A stretch of DNA of 53,681 bases from an uncultured Rhodopila sp. (GCF_903915725.1 NZ_CAIWTY010000085.1:1-53681), one strand, 5' to 3'. Shown: positions 34,656 through 45,119, counted from the first letter of the stretch. Program-made: numbers and translations. The notes: a model not told the origin generated them from the sequence alone.

Positions 34656-34684
34656 TTGAAGGCCGCCCGGGCGGGTTCTATATC
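34656..34684 (+). promoter_or_regulatory. Phasin promoter
   Basis: TTGAAG (34656-34661) and TATATC (34679-34684) separated by 17 bp, just downstream of the 17-bp palindrome. Transcription would begin near 34690 and give a leader of about 110 nt to the phasin ATG. Confidence 0.5.
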
Positions 34685-34799
34685 GGCTTTGTGTTGCGGT
34701 GCAGCAAAACAGAAAACACCGCGAAACAACATGATGGCTTGACGATGGTCCGGTTCCCAAAGTCCGGCCCACGAACCAACATTGAGAGAGGATAAAACC

Positions 34800-35300
34800 A
34801 TGGCCAAAATCACCGAAGTCCCCGCCCCGGTCGAAGAGACTGTCGGCAAGACGATCGAAGCGACCGTCACCAGCCTGAAGGCCGGCGTGGCGAAGGCGAC
34901 CGCCAGCATCGAAGCGACGCAGGCGCAGGTTAAACAAGGAGTGGAGAAAGCAGTGACGACAGCGGAAGAATTGGTTGCGTTCAACCAGGCGAACCTCGAA
35001 GCCATCGTGAAGGCCGGCCAGATCTGGGCCGCGGGCATTCAGGATCTGTCCAAGCACCTCGCCGCCACGGCGCAGGCTTCGCTGGACGAGAGCATCGCCA
35101 CCTTCAAGGCGCTCAGCGGTGTGAAGTCCCTGAAGGACGCCGTGGACCTGCAGACCGCCTATGCCCGCGCCACGCTGGAGAAGACGCTGGCCGAGTCCGG
35201 CAAGCTGACCGACGCGTCGATCAAGCTGACCGAGCAGGCCCTGGCGCCGATCACCGCCCGCGTAACGCTTGCGGTCGAGAAGCTCTCGAAGGCGGCGTAA
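34800..35300 (+). CDS. Phasin family protein
   Basis: 166 residues, almost entirely amphipathic helix rich in Ala, Lys, Glu and Thr, matching the phasin family that coats polyhydroxyalkanoate granules. Seen: TVTSLKAGVAKATASIEATQAQVKQG, AEELVAFNQANLEAIVKAGQIWAAGIQDLSKHLAATAQ, and VKSLKDAVDLQTAYARATLEKTLAESGKLTD, the usual central phasin blocks. ATG 34800 follows GAGAGGAT; an in-frame start 18 nt earlier overlaps that site. It has its own promoter, a PhaR-like operator and a strong terminator, so it is a single-gene unit. Confidence 0.93.
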   Translation: MAKITEVPAPVEETVGKTIEATVTSLKAGVAKATASIEATQAQVKQGVEKAVTTAEELVAFNQANLEAIVKAGQIWAAGIQDLSKHLAATAQASLDESIATFKALSGVKSLKDAVDLQTAYARATLEKTLAESGKLTDASIKLTEQALAPITARVTLAVEKLSKAA

Positions 35301-35397
35301 TGCCGGCGAGGTCCCGCTCGGACCTCACGATCGAGTACTTGCGATGCCACGAGCCGGTTTGGTGACTTACCCCACCCAGCCGACTCCTGGAGGTTTG

Positions 35398-35432
35398 AAA
35401 GGCCCGGGCATTTGTCCGGGCCTTTGTTTTTT
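35398..35432 (+). terminator. Rho-independent terminator of the phasin gene
   Basis: AAAGGCCCGG-GCATTTGT-CCGGGCCTTT followed by GTTTTTT: a perfect 10-bp stem with an 8-nt loop and a T run, about 100 bp after the phasin stop. Confidence 0.9.
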
Positions 35433-35790
35433 GTCCGGTCCGGTAGCGGTTCGATAATGCCGGTTTGACCGGAGATCGCACCTTTTTGGCGTGCGGATTG
35501 ATATACTTGGCCGCCGATTGGCCGTAAGATTCAAATCTCCCCTTGCGGGAACGACCGGCAAGCGCAATCGTCTGCCACATTGTCTGATGCAAAGCCCTTT
35601 CAACCGGGCCGCGCGATCCGATATGCTGGTTCCCTGCAAGGCAGCCTGTTAGACTCCGGCCCACTCGGGCGGGCGCGGGACAAAAACGGGCTACGGGGTG
35701 GGAAATGGTCTGCCGACGATACGCCCGGGGGATCCCGGCTACAGACCGTGCGACGGTCGCTTACGGGACGGCGAATGGAATGCGAACACG
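35433..35790. other. Upstream region of clpS, no gene seen
   Basis: About 360 bp between the phasin terminator and clpS. No supported gene: open frames here lack domains and ribosome-binding sites. It must hold the clpS-clpA promoter, perhaps in the AT-richer part at 35495-35535, but no clear -35/-10 pair can be named. Confidence 0.4.
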
Positions 35791-36126
35791 ATGAGTGACA
35801 ACGACAAACGCGGCGGCGGGACAACAGAGGGACCCAACACAGGGGTCGTGGTCAAGGCGCGTCCGAAAACGCGCAAGCCCGCTATGTACAAAGTGTTGAT
35901 GCTGAACGACGATTATACACCGATGGAATTCGTGGTTCACGTCCTGGAGCGCTTCTTCCAGAAAAACCGGGAGGAAGCGACGCGGATCATGCTGCACGTG
36001 CATCGCCGGGGTGTCGGGGTGTGCGGTGTCTACACCTACGAGGTTGCTGAAACAAAAGTGACTCAAGTGATGGACCTGGCTCGCCAAAATCAGCATCCTC
36101 TGCAGTGCACGATCGAGAAGGAATGA
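35791..36126 (+). CDS. clpS: ClpS, N-end rule adaptor of ClpAP
   Basis: 111 residues. A flexible N-terminal extension (to about residue 30) is followed by the ClpS fold. It has [24 protein letters not shown] with the ND pair that contacts the N-degron, [30 protein letters not shown] with the conserved H-x-x-G block, and a C-terminal [19 protein letters not shown]. It delivers N-end-rule substrates to ClpA. ATG 35791 begins the conserved MSDNDKR start; the Shine-Dalgarno site is weak. 113 bp upstream of clpA. Confidence 0.95.
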   Translation: MSDNDKRGGGTTEGPNTGVVVKARPKTRKPAMYKVLMLNDDYTPMEFVVHVLERFFQKNREEATRIMLHVHRRGVGVCGVYTYEVAETKVTQVMDLARQNQHPLQCTIEKE

Positions 36127-36239
36127 TGGCCGGATTCGGCATCTTAGCGGCATCATCCCGGTCTGACGGGCGGCGCGGTCGCGCAACCCGGTCATGGTGG
36201 GCCCCCTAGCGGGGCGTAAAGCGAGCAGGAGCGTCGGAT

Positions 36240-38591
<2,352 letters not shown>

Positions 38592-38618
38592 GCACCTCGT
38601 CCAGTAGAGGAAACGGAA

Positions 38619-38648
38619 GGGGCCAGCGGCATGCCGCTGGCCCTTTTT
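38619..38648 (+). terminator. Rho-independent terminator of clpSA
   Basis: GGGGCCAGCGGC-AT-GCCGCTGGCC followed by CTTTTT, a perfect GC stem 28 bp after the clpA stop. Confidence 0.9.
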
Positions 38649-38748
38649 CGTTGAACTTCGGTGTCATCCCAGCGCCGCCCGCAGTATCACATGATTTCAA
38701 TCCGATAGAGGTCAAATACCTCATCCAATTCGTTGCAGTCGCTACGTC

Positions 38749-39420
38749 TTAGGAGAAACCACCCTCGACTATGTTCTCAGCTATACCGATTACCGTATCG
38801 ACCCGGCCACGCCGCAAAGCATCAATCGCGCGGCCACCGTTTAGTTCAGGATGGTGCTGGAGCAAAAACCGATAAATGGTCCACGGCCCCCCGCCAAGAA
38901 TCTCGAACAGGCGCGGTAGGCCGGGCAACAACCGCCCGTTCTCAAGAACCTGCCAAGCGGGATAACGAATCCCGCGCTTTGCCAGTTCCAGCCCAAGCAG
39001 TTCGTGGCGCTGTCGCTTCCGGCGCACGCCTTCCGCCGACATACCCAGCCGCAATCCCATCTGGGCACTGCTGAGCATGTCAGGATCAGCCAGAAGCGCC
39101 TGCTTGTGAGCGTCCCCACGCCGCATCGCCGCTTGAAAAGCGCGGCTCAGTTCCGCCGGAGGATCGCTCGCTTCGCCGGAAACCAGTGCCGCCGCGACGG
39201 TCGGATTATCCCCGTAGGCGGCAGGTTCGGCTGGCGCCTGGCTGAGGATTACCCTTGCGGTCCTGATGTCGGTGAACCCCTCACGCTCCAGGACTTTCGA
39301 TGCCCGAGTCCACTCTTCGCTCGGCAGACCATGCAGCGAAACCAGTGCGCTCACCTCCGCGCAGGAATCCGAACCATATGCCGTTGGCGATCCGGCCTTA
39401 CGCCTGGCAGCCTGTGCCAT
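38749..39420 (-). CDS. Antitoxin-like protein with Xre/MbcA/ParS toxin-binding domain, orphan
   Basis: 223 residues. The middle has a helix-turn-helix-like stretch (DPDMLSSAQMGLRLGMSAEGVRRKRQRHELLGLEL). The C-terminus AWQVLENGRLLPGLPRLFEILGGGPWTIYRFLLQHHPELNGGRAIDALRRGRVDTVIGIAEN matches the MbcA/ParS/Xre toxin-binding (DUF2384-like) pattern that normally pairs with a RES-domain toxin. No RES gene is adjacent. The N-terminal 90 residues are unlike simple antitoxins. ATG at 39418-39420 follows GGAGG by 5 nt. Confidence 0.65.
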   Translation of the reverse strand: MAQAARRKAGSPTAYGSDSCAEVSALVSLHGLPSEEWTRASKVLEREGFTDIRTARVILSQAPAEPAAYGDNPTVAAALVSGEASDPPAELSRAFQAAMRRGDAHKQALLADPDMLSSAQMGLRLGMSAEGVRRKRQRHELLGLELAKRGIRYPAWQVLENGRLLPGLPRLFEILGGGPWTIYRFLLQHHPELNGGRAIDALRRGRVDTVIGIAENIVEGGFS

Positions 39421-39479
39421 AGGCACCTCCGTGCTGGACGCAAACTAGCCAACTTCGCCAACTTCGCCAACCACTCTCT

Positions 39480-40178
39480 CTACCAGGCCAGTTCCTTACC
39501 CGTGTACTCCAGGAACCGGTGCCCGTGCTTGCCCGCCTGCTGCTCGATCACCGTAACCAGGCCGGTCGCGCTCTCGTCCACCGAAACCGGCGCGCCCGCC
39601 CCGCCCATGTCGGTCGATACCCAGCCGGGGTGAAGCGACAGGACCGTCAGGTTCTTGCCACGCAATTCCACCGCCAACCCGCGGGTCAGCGAGTTCAGCG
39701 CCGCCTTGCTCGCCCGGTACAACTCATGCCCGCCGCCATTCAGCGCGACACTGCCCATGACCGACGACGTAAATGCCAGCACGCCGCTCCCCGGACGGAT
39801 ATGTCCGGCCAGCGACCGCGCCAGCCGTATCGGCGCGATGGCGTTGGTGAACATCAAAGCGCCGACTTCCTGCGCCGTCGCCACGCTGGCGTTGCGATGC
39901 TCCGGCCCGGACACACCGGCATTGATCAGCGCGACGTCCAGCACCTTGCCGCCGAGCGTGGCGGCAAATCCATCGACCGCGGCGGCATCGTTCATCTCCA
40001 GACCGGGAACCTGCAACTGCCCCGGATGGATCTCCGCCAGATCGCGCAGCGCCGTGGCCTGATCCGGGCGGCGAGCGGTCGCGATTACGTCCCAGCCGCG
40101 GGCCAGGAACTCCTGCACCACGCCCAACCCGATGCCGCGATTCGCACCCACGACAAGTGCCAGCTTTTGATCTGCCAT
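39480..40178 (-). CDS. SDR family oxidoreductase
   Basis: 232 residues with a Rossmann fold: nucleotide motif GANRGIG at about 10-16, ARR after the second strand (NADP preference), INAGVSG replacing NNAG, the catalytic Ser in FTSSVMGSVA, and YRASKAAL (Y-x-x-x-K). Related to C-factor-like short-chain dehydrogenases that act on unknown carbonyl substrates. ATG 40178 has AAGGAG 7 nt upstream. It is divergent from the GGDEF gene; the stop lies 59 bp after the start of the orphan antitoxin. Confidence 0.92.
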   Translation of the reverse strand: MADQKLALVVGANRGIGLGVVQEFLARGWDVIATARRPDQATALRDLAEIHPGQLQVPGLEMNDAAAVDGFAATLGGKVLDVALINAGVSGPEHRNASVATAQEVGALMFTNAIAPIRLARSLAGHIRPGSGVLAFTSSVMGSVALNGGGHELYRASKAALNSLTRGLAVELRGKNLTVLSLHPGWVSTDMGGAGAPVSVDESATGLVTVIEQQAGKHGHRFLEYTGKELAW

Positions 40179-40496
40179 GTACCCACTCCTTCTTGCGGTG
40201 CAGCCTCCGCCCGGCACGAGGGCGATGCCAACCTAATACCCCTCTCCACGGAAATGTGTGCAACCGCGGTTTCGTAAAGCGGGAAATTCCGTGGCTGCCC
40301 CGTCAGGATGCGCGGACCACTAGCAGGGAGAGGCCGCAGGGCAAAGCGCCCGCGACGACCAAATCGTTCCCGTTGGCCCTAACGGACGCACAGCTGATCG
40401 GCCCGCCGAGGTATTGACTGCGCTACAAGAATTATTCGCATACGACAGCAAAATCTGCGTATCCTGCCCAGTGACCTTTCACTCGGAGTGACCGGC
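40179..40496. other. Divergent intergenic region between SDR and GGDEF genes
   Basis: About 320 bp without a gene. A TTGACT near 40414 followed by an A/T-rich segment (ATTATTCGCATACGAC) may be the promoter of the GGDEF-Ppx-RlmE genes, with a poorly matched -10. No RNA gene seen. Confidence 0.4.
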
Positions 40497-41399
40497 GTGC
40501 TCCTCACCGGCGACTATGACGGATCCATCGTCGCAATTCTGGAAAGCCTGCGCGAAACGGCGGAGCTCGAAGGTCTGGCCGTCATCGACCTGACGGCGTC
40601 GGACCTGCCCGTTCCCTACAGCGTCGGGGCCGCCGGTCAGGGCACCATCGCGATCGGCCGCGGCCTGCTGCTCGCGCAACCGGGCGTCACCAATCACGCC
40701 ACCGCGCCGGACCGGCGCTCCATCATGGCCTGTCCGCTGCTGTTGCCGCCCTCCCGGCCAGGGGGGGTCCTCCTCTGGCGCGCGCCGCGCGCCCGTCCCT
40801 GGACTGACGCGGATCATAGCCTCGCGGCCTCCGTGGCCATGCTGCTCAATCTGGCCGTCAGTGCCAGCATCGGGCAGATCGGCATTGACCGCCTCACCGG
40901 CGTTCCCAACCGCCGATGGTTTCTTGACGAAGCCGATCGGCATATCGAGCGGCTGGATGTGGATGGCTTGGGCGGAACGCTGTGCCTGATCGACATCGAC
41001 GACATGCGCCGCGTCAACCTGACGCAGGGACGCCAGTATGGCGACCGGGTTCTGGTCCGCATGGCTGCCCAGCTTCGTGCCATGGTGCGCCCCGGAGACG
41101 TCGTTGCCCGCGTCGGTGGCGACCAGTTCGCCATCTGGCAGACCGGCATGGATCACCTGACCGCGGCGGAGCGCGCCGAGGCGCTCTGCCTGCTCAGGCT
41201 GTTCGACGACCTGCCGGACGGCCAGGCCGTGACGTTCTCCGTCGGCATCGCCAGCCGCGACCGCAGCAGCGGCGAGGACGTGCGAACCTTGCTCCGGCGC
41301 GCGCATTCGGCCGTGCGCGACATCAAGAGTCTCGGCGGCGGCGGCTGGCGCGTGTGGCAAACCCGGTCGGTTGAGCGCGGTTCCGGCGCTACGGGGTGA
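40497..41399 (+). CDS. GGDEF domain protein with altered motif
   Basis: About 300 residues. The first half (LLTGDYDGSIVAILESLRETAELEG... MACPLLLPPSRPGGVLLWRAPRARPWTDADHSLAASVAMLL) looks like a GAF-type sensor. The second half is a GGDEF domain with DRLTGVPNRRWF, LCLIDIDDMRRVN and VVARVGGDQFAIW. The signature is GGDQF instead of GG(D/E)EF, losing a metal-binding acid, so it may be a receptor or a weak diguanylate cyclase. GTG 40497 has GGAG 8 nt upstream; GTG 40488 is an alternative. Followed closely by the Ppx/GppA gene. Confidence 0.8.
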   Translation: MLLTGDYDGSIVAILESLRETAELEGLAVIDLTASDLPVPYSVGAAGQGTIAIGRGLLLAQPGVTNHATAPDRRSIMACPLLLPPSRPGGVLLWRAPRARPWTDADHSLAASVAMLLNLAVSASIGQIGIDRLTGVPNRRWFLDEADRHIERLDVDGLGGTLCLIDIDDMRRVNLTQGRQYGDRVLVRMAAQLRAMVRPGDVVARVGGDQFAIWQTGMDHLTAAERAEALCLLRLFDDLPDGQAVTFSVGIASRDRSSGEDVRTLLRRAHSAVRDIKSLGGGGWRVWQTRSVERGSGATG

Positions 41400-41471
41400 A
41401 AAAACCGACAGGCAGGCCCGGAACTGCATTCCGTGCTTGCCCGTCGCGCCCGGTCGGATGACAATCCAACG

Positions 41472-42557
41472 ATGACCCAGGTGCAAGCAGAACCTATGCT
41501 TGACCCAGCCGCGCGATGTACGGAGTCGCGGCTTGAACAGCCGCGCCGGCTTTTCGGACCCGCTTTCGCCGCGCTGGACCTGGGAACCAACAATTGCCGC
41601 ATGCTTATCGGCACGCCCTCGGGTCACGGGTTCCGCGTCCTCGACAGCTTCTCGCGCATTGTCCGGCTGGGCGAAGGTCTGCACAGCACCGGACGCCTCA
41701 GCCAGGAGGCGATGGACCGCGCGATCACCGCTCTGCACGCCTGCGCCGCGCGGCTGTCCCGCCGCCCCGTCCGTCGGGTGCGCGCCATCGCCACCGAGGC
41801 CTGCCGCCGGGCAACCAACGGAGTCGAGTTCCTCAGCCGCGTCAAACAGGAAACCGGTTTCGATTTCGGCATCATCACCAGCCGCGAGGAAGCCGAACTG
41901 GCGTTGGAATCCTGCGCGCCCTTGCTGCCGTTGGACGGGCGGCGGGCTTTGCTGTTCGATATCGGCGGCGGCTCCACCGAACTGGCCTGGATTCGCACAA
42001 CCTGCGGACGGCCGGACCTGATTGGCTACGCGTCCTTGCCAGTCGGCGTGGTCACCCTGGCGGAACGCTGGGGCGATGCCGGATTCTCGCCTGACGGCTT
42101 CGAGGCGATGGTATCCGACGTTGTCGAGCGCCTGCGGGCGTTCGAGCGCATCCATTGCATCGCCCGCGAGATCCGCGGCGGCGGCGTGCGCCTGCTCGGC
42201 ACCAGCGGGACAGTCACCACCTTGGCGGGTGTCGCATTGAACCTCGACCGGTATCGCCGCCCCGCCGTCGACGGCATCGAGTTGTGCGCGCAGGAAGCGG
42301 CGGATGCCCTGGCGCATCTGCGCTCGCTCGGGCGCGACGGGCTGATACAGCATCCCTGCGTCGGGGCCGACAGGGTCGAACTGGTGCTGCCGGGCTGTGC
42401 GGTGTTCGCCGCGATCAGTCGAGTCTGGCCGGCGCCGCACGTCATCGTGGCGGATCGCGGCCTGCGGGAGGGCGTCCTCCTGCGCCTGATTCGCGCCGAT
42501 CGGCTGGACCCGGGCGGGCGGTTCGGAGCCCGGCGCAAGGATGGCTGGCGCGGATGA
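41472..42557 (+). CDS. Ppx/GppA family phosphatase
   Basis: 361 residues of the ASKHA fold shared by exopolyphosphatase and pppGpp phosphohydrolase. Seen: FAALDLGTNNCRMLIG near residue 35, RIVRLGEGLHSTGRLS, ATEACRRATNG, the ITSREEAELAL block with catalytic Glu, LLFDIGGGSTELAW, and LLGTSGTVTTLAG. It lacks the C-terminal HD part, as do many alphaproteobacterial members. Start uncertain between ATG 41472 and 41496. Its stop overlaps rlmE by 4 nt (ATGA), the common Ppx-RlmE pairing of alphaproteobacteria. Confidence 0.9.
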   Translation: MTQVQAEPMLDPAARCTESRLEQPRRLFGPAFAALDLGTNNCRMLIGTPSGHGFRVLDSFSRIVRLGEGLHSTGRLSQEAMDRAITALHACAARLSRRPVRRVRAIATEACRRATNGVEFLSRVKQETGFDFGIITSREEAELALESCAPLLPLDGRRALLFDIGGGSTELAWIRTTCGRPDLIGYASLPVGVVTLAERWGDAGFSPDGFEAMVSDVVERLRAFERIHCIAREIRGGGVRLLGTSGTVTTLAGVALNLDRYRRPAVDGIELCAQEAADALAHLRSLGRDGLIQHPCVGADRVELVLPGCAVFAAISRVWPAPHVIVADRGLREGVLLRLIRADRLDPGGRFGARRKDGWRG

Positions 42558-43231
42558 GCAAGTCCGCGGTCCCGCCGTCGCGCGGGCTGTCTGTCTTCGT
42601 CAGGACGGCGAAAGATCGCAGTCCTGCCTCCGCTCGCTGGCTGAAGCGCCAGCTCAATGATCCCTATGTGACTGCGGCGCGGCAGCAGGGCTGGCGCTCG
42701 CGCGCGGCGTTCAAGCTGCTGGAGCTGGACGACAAGTTCCATCTGATCCGGCCGGGCGTGCGGGTGCTGGACCTGGGCGCGGCGCCGGGGGGCTGGACCC
42801 AAGTCGCAGTCAAACGCGGGGCGGCCTCGGTGCTGGCATTGGATCTGCTGCCGATCGACCCGATCCATGGCGCGGTCGTCCTTCAGGGCGATTTCATGGA
42901 CCCGGAGATGCCGGAGCGCCTGACCGCGGAGCTCGGCGGCGGGGCGGATCTCGTGCTGTCGGACATGGCGCCGAACACCACCGGGCACGCCAGCACGGAC
43001 CATATCCGGATTGTCGCCCTGGCGGAGCTTGCGCTCGATTTCGCCGTGCAGATCCTCTCGCCGGGCGGCTCGTTCGTGACGAAGGTCTTCCAGGGCGGTT
43101 CGGAGAAGCAGATCCTGGACGCGCTGAAGCGGAATTTCACCACCGTCCGCCACGCCAAGCCGCCGGCCAGCCGCAAGGATTCGAGCGAGCTTTATGTGGT
43201 GGCGACGGGGTTCAAGGGGCGGGCAGACTAA
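42554..43231 (+). CDS. rlmE: 23S rRNA 2'-O-methyltransferase RlmE
   Basis: 225 residues. Methylates the ribose of U2552 in 23S rRNA, a late step of 50S assembly. The K-D-K-E catalytic tetrad is recognisable: Lys in RSRAAFKLLELD, Asp in LVLSDMAPNTTG, Lys in FVTKVFQGG and Glu in SSELYVVA. The SAM loop is VLDLGAAPGGWTQ. Its ATG lies within the stop of the ppx gene, so it is translationally coupled. It is followed by a 12-bp gap to the convergent ThiS-like gene. Confidence 0.95.
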   Translation: MSKSAVPPSRGLSVFVRTAKDRSPASARWLKRQLNDPYVTAARQQGWRSRAAFKLLELDDKFHLIRPGVRVLDLGAAPGGWTQVAVKRGAASVLALDLLPIDPIHGAVVLQGDFMDPEMPERLTAELGGGADLVLSDMAPNTTGHASTDHIRIVALAELALDFAVQILSPGGSFVTKVFQGGSEKQILDALKRNFTTVRHAKPPASRKDSSELYVVATGFKGRAD

Positions 43232-43243
43232 CGTCCGCCCGAT

Positions 43244-43513
43244 CTACCCCCCGCTGATCGCGGTCATGATCCAAACCTCCTCGCCGGGATCCAGACGCCT
43301 CTCCAGGCCCACCCGCTCACCGGCCACGAAAACGTTGATGTGGCGCCGGAGGCGCGGGGTCGAGTCGCATAGCCGATCGCGCATACCCGGCCAGCGCTCG
43401 TTCAGGGCGTCCACCAGCTCTGCCACCGTATCGGCGGCGACGAGCGGTTCGCGCTCGCAGCCGGGGAACAACCGCATCAGCGCCGGCGGGAGAACCGCAA
43501 CCACGGAACCCAT
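43244..43513 (-). CDS. MoaD/ThiS-like ubiquitin-fold protein
   Basis: 89 residues with the beta-grasp pattern of MoaD/ThiS: VVAVLPPALMRLFPG, a helix TVAELVDALNERWPGMRDRL, RRHINVFVAGE, then LDPGEEVWIMTAISGG. It ends in the Gly-Gly tail that these sulfur carriers use for adenylation and thiocarboxylation. ATG at 43511-43513 follows AGGGCAGGGG. It lies 8 bp after the BNR-repeat gene and in the same operon. No E1-like (MoeB/ThiF) gene is nearby. Confidence 0.85.
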   Translation of the reverse strand: MGSVVAVLPPALMRLFPGCEREPLVAADTVAELVDALNERWPGMRDRLCDSTPRLRRHINVFVAGERVGLERRLDPGEEVWIMTAISGG

Positions 43514-43521
43514 CCCCTGCC

Positions 43522-44604
43522 CTATCCGTCGCTGACCAGCGTTTCCACCGACAATATCGGCGGCAAATGGTGGGCGATGCTCTGCCAGTTTGCCCCCTCG
43601 TCGGCGCTGGCGAACAGCGTCCCGGTATTCGTTCCGGCATACACCCCCGCCGGTTCCAGCCCATCGGCGGCCATCGCCTGACGCAGGACGCCGAAGAAGG
43701 CGTTCCGTTGCGGCAGGCCCTCGCGCAATGCCTCCCAATGTTCACCGCCATCGCGGGTGCGCCAGACCGCGGCTTTGCCGTCCGGCACATACCGCCCCTT
43801 GATGTCGCCGTTCAGCGGCAACAGGAACAGCGTGGCCGGGTCGCGCGGATGCGCCACCGCGGGGAAGCCGAAGCTGGAGGGCAATCCGGCCTCAATGCTT
43901 TGCCAATGCCGCCCGCCATCGTCGCTGCGGTACATGCCGCAGTGGTTCTGCTGATATAGCCGATCGGCCTGCCCGGCCGCCATCGCCAGGCTGTGCACGC
44001 ACTGGCCGAACTCCGGATAGCGCTCCCCCTCCGGCAGGTAGTCGCAGCGCGTACCGCTGTTCCGAGGCTCCCAGGTACGGCCGCCATCCGCGGTATGGAA
44101 CACGCCGGCGGCGGATATGCCGATGAAGATCTGTTTGGAGTCGGAGGGGTGAGGCAGGATGGAATGCAGGATCAGCCCGGCGCCGCCCGGGTTCCAGTGC
44201 GGCCGGGTCGGATGGTCACGCAAGCCGGCGACATGGGTCCAGCTTTCCCCGTCATCGTCGCTGGCGAACAGGCCGGCCGGCTGGACACCCGCATACAGCC
44301 GTCCGTCATGCGGGGCGAGGCTCCAGACCGAGGCGATCGAGTCCTCGCCCGCCGCGTAGGCCAGGCCCCGGCTCGAATGGCTCCAGGTTTCGCCGAAATC
44401 GGTGGATTTCCACACCGCCGGCCCGAACCATTCATTGCCGCCGCCGGCATAGATCGTGCCGCTGGCCGGGTCCGCCACGACATGGTTCGTCGGCCAGGTT
44501 TCACAGAAGGGGCCGCGCAATGACCAGTCGCGGCGGGATGCATCGCTGTGCAGCGTGAAGGCGCCCTTCTTCGTCCCCAGCAGGACGGTTACGCGCTTTG
44601 CCAT
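43522..44604 (-). CDS. BNR/VPS10-like beta-propeller protein
   Basis: 360 residues without a signal peptide. At least five BNR-type Asp-box repeats are visible: STDFGETWSH, SDDDGESWTH, TADGGRTWEP, SDDGGRHWQS, TRDGGEHWEA and SADEGANWQS, evenly spaced by 45-60 residues. This indicates a six- or seven-bladed propeller of the kind annotated as exo-alpha-sialidase or YVTN/BNR repeat protein. There is no sialidase Arg triad that I can point to. ATG 44604 follows a perfect AAGGAGGAAAC site. Operon with the ThiS-like gene and divergent from a MarR regulator; function unknown. Confidence 0.85.
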   Translation of the reverse strand: MAKRVTVLLGTKKGAFTLHSDASRRDWSLRGPFCETWPTNHVVADPASGTIYAGGGNEWFGPAVWKSTDFGETWSHSSRGLAYAAGEDSIASVWSLAPHDGRLYAGVQPAGLFASDDDGESWTHVAGLRDHPTRPHWNPGGAGLILHSILPHPSDSKQIFIGISAAGVFHTADGGRTWEPRNSGTRCDYLPEGERYPEFGQCVHSLAMAAGQADRLYQQNHCGMYRSDDGGRHWQSIEAGLPSSFGFPAVAHPRDPATLFLLPLNGDIKGRYVPDGKAAVWRTRDGGEHWEALREGLPQRNAFFGVLRQAMAADGLEPAGVYAGTNTGTLFASADEGANWQSIAHHLPPILSVETLVSDG

Positions 44605-44644
44605 GACGTTTCCTCCTTCGCGATTCAAGCCTTGCCGGGCCGAT

Positions 44645-44660
44645 AGGTTGATGTCAACCT
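44645..44660. promoter_or_regulatory. MarR operator between marR-type gene and BNR operon
   Basis: AGGTTGA-TG-TCAACCT, a perfect 7-bp inverted repeat around a 2-nt centre, in the 65-bp divergent gap. On the minus strand it contains TTGACA, which could be the -35 of the BNR operon, and it ends 9 bp before the MarR ATG. The position fits control of both directions by the MarR protein. Confidence 0.65.
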
Positions 44661-44669
44661 TACTCGGCC

Positions 44670-45110
44670 ATGCCCTCCGACCTGCCTTTCGCAACGACGT
44701 TGCTGGTGCGTGACACCTGCCTCTGCCTGCATGTGCAACGCGCTGCCCGTGCGCTCGCCCGATGCTATGACGATGCATTCCGTCCGCTTGGGATCACCAG
44801 CGGTCAATTTTCTTTGTTGATGGCGCTCAATCGGCCGGAGGCCGCGGCTATCGGCCAGGTCGCGGCTTTGCTGGCGATGGACCGCACCACGCTGACCGCC
44901 AACCTCAAACCGCTGGAGCGGCTTGGTTATCTGGAGGTGCGTGCAGGCGAAACCGACAGGCGCCGCCGCACCCTGACGCTGACCGCGGCGGGGCGTGCCT
45001 TGCTGATCGCCGCGGTGCCGATATGGCAGCAGACGCACGCGTCGTTGCAGGCCAAGCTGCCGCCATCCGGCGCCGATGGGCTGCGCGCCAATCTGAACGC
45101 CCTGACCTGA
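44670..45110 (+). CDS. MarR family transcriptional regulator
   Basis: 146 residues of winged-helix MarR type: LHVQRAARALARCYDDAFRPLGITSGQFSLLMALN, AAAIGQVAALLAMDRTTLTANLKPLERLGYLEVRAGETDRRRRTLTLTAAGRALL. The DRTTLTANLKPLE recognition helix and the DRR wing are clear. There is no ribosome-binding site before ATG 44670, only the palindrome ending 9 bp upstream, so the mRNA may be leaderless. Divergent from the BNR/ThiS-like operon, which it probably represses. The ligand is unknown. Confidence 0.9.
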   Translation: MPSDLPFATTLLVRDTCLCLHVQRAARALARCYDDAFRPLGITSGQFSLLMALNRPEAAAIGQVAALLAMDRTTLTANLKPLERLGYLEVRAGETDRRRRTLTLTAAGRALLIAAVPIWQQTHASLQAKLPPSGADGLRANLNALT

Positions 45111-45119
45111 CGCCTGCCG

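Noticed and set aside
40479..42440. 653-codon minus-strand frame opposite GGDEF and ppx
   Set aside because: Shadow of two well-supported genes, no domain.
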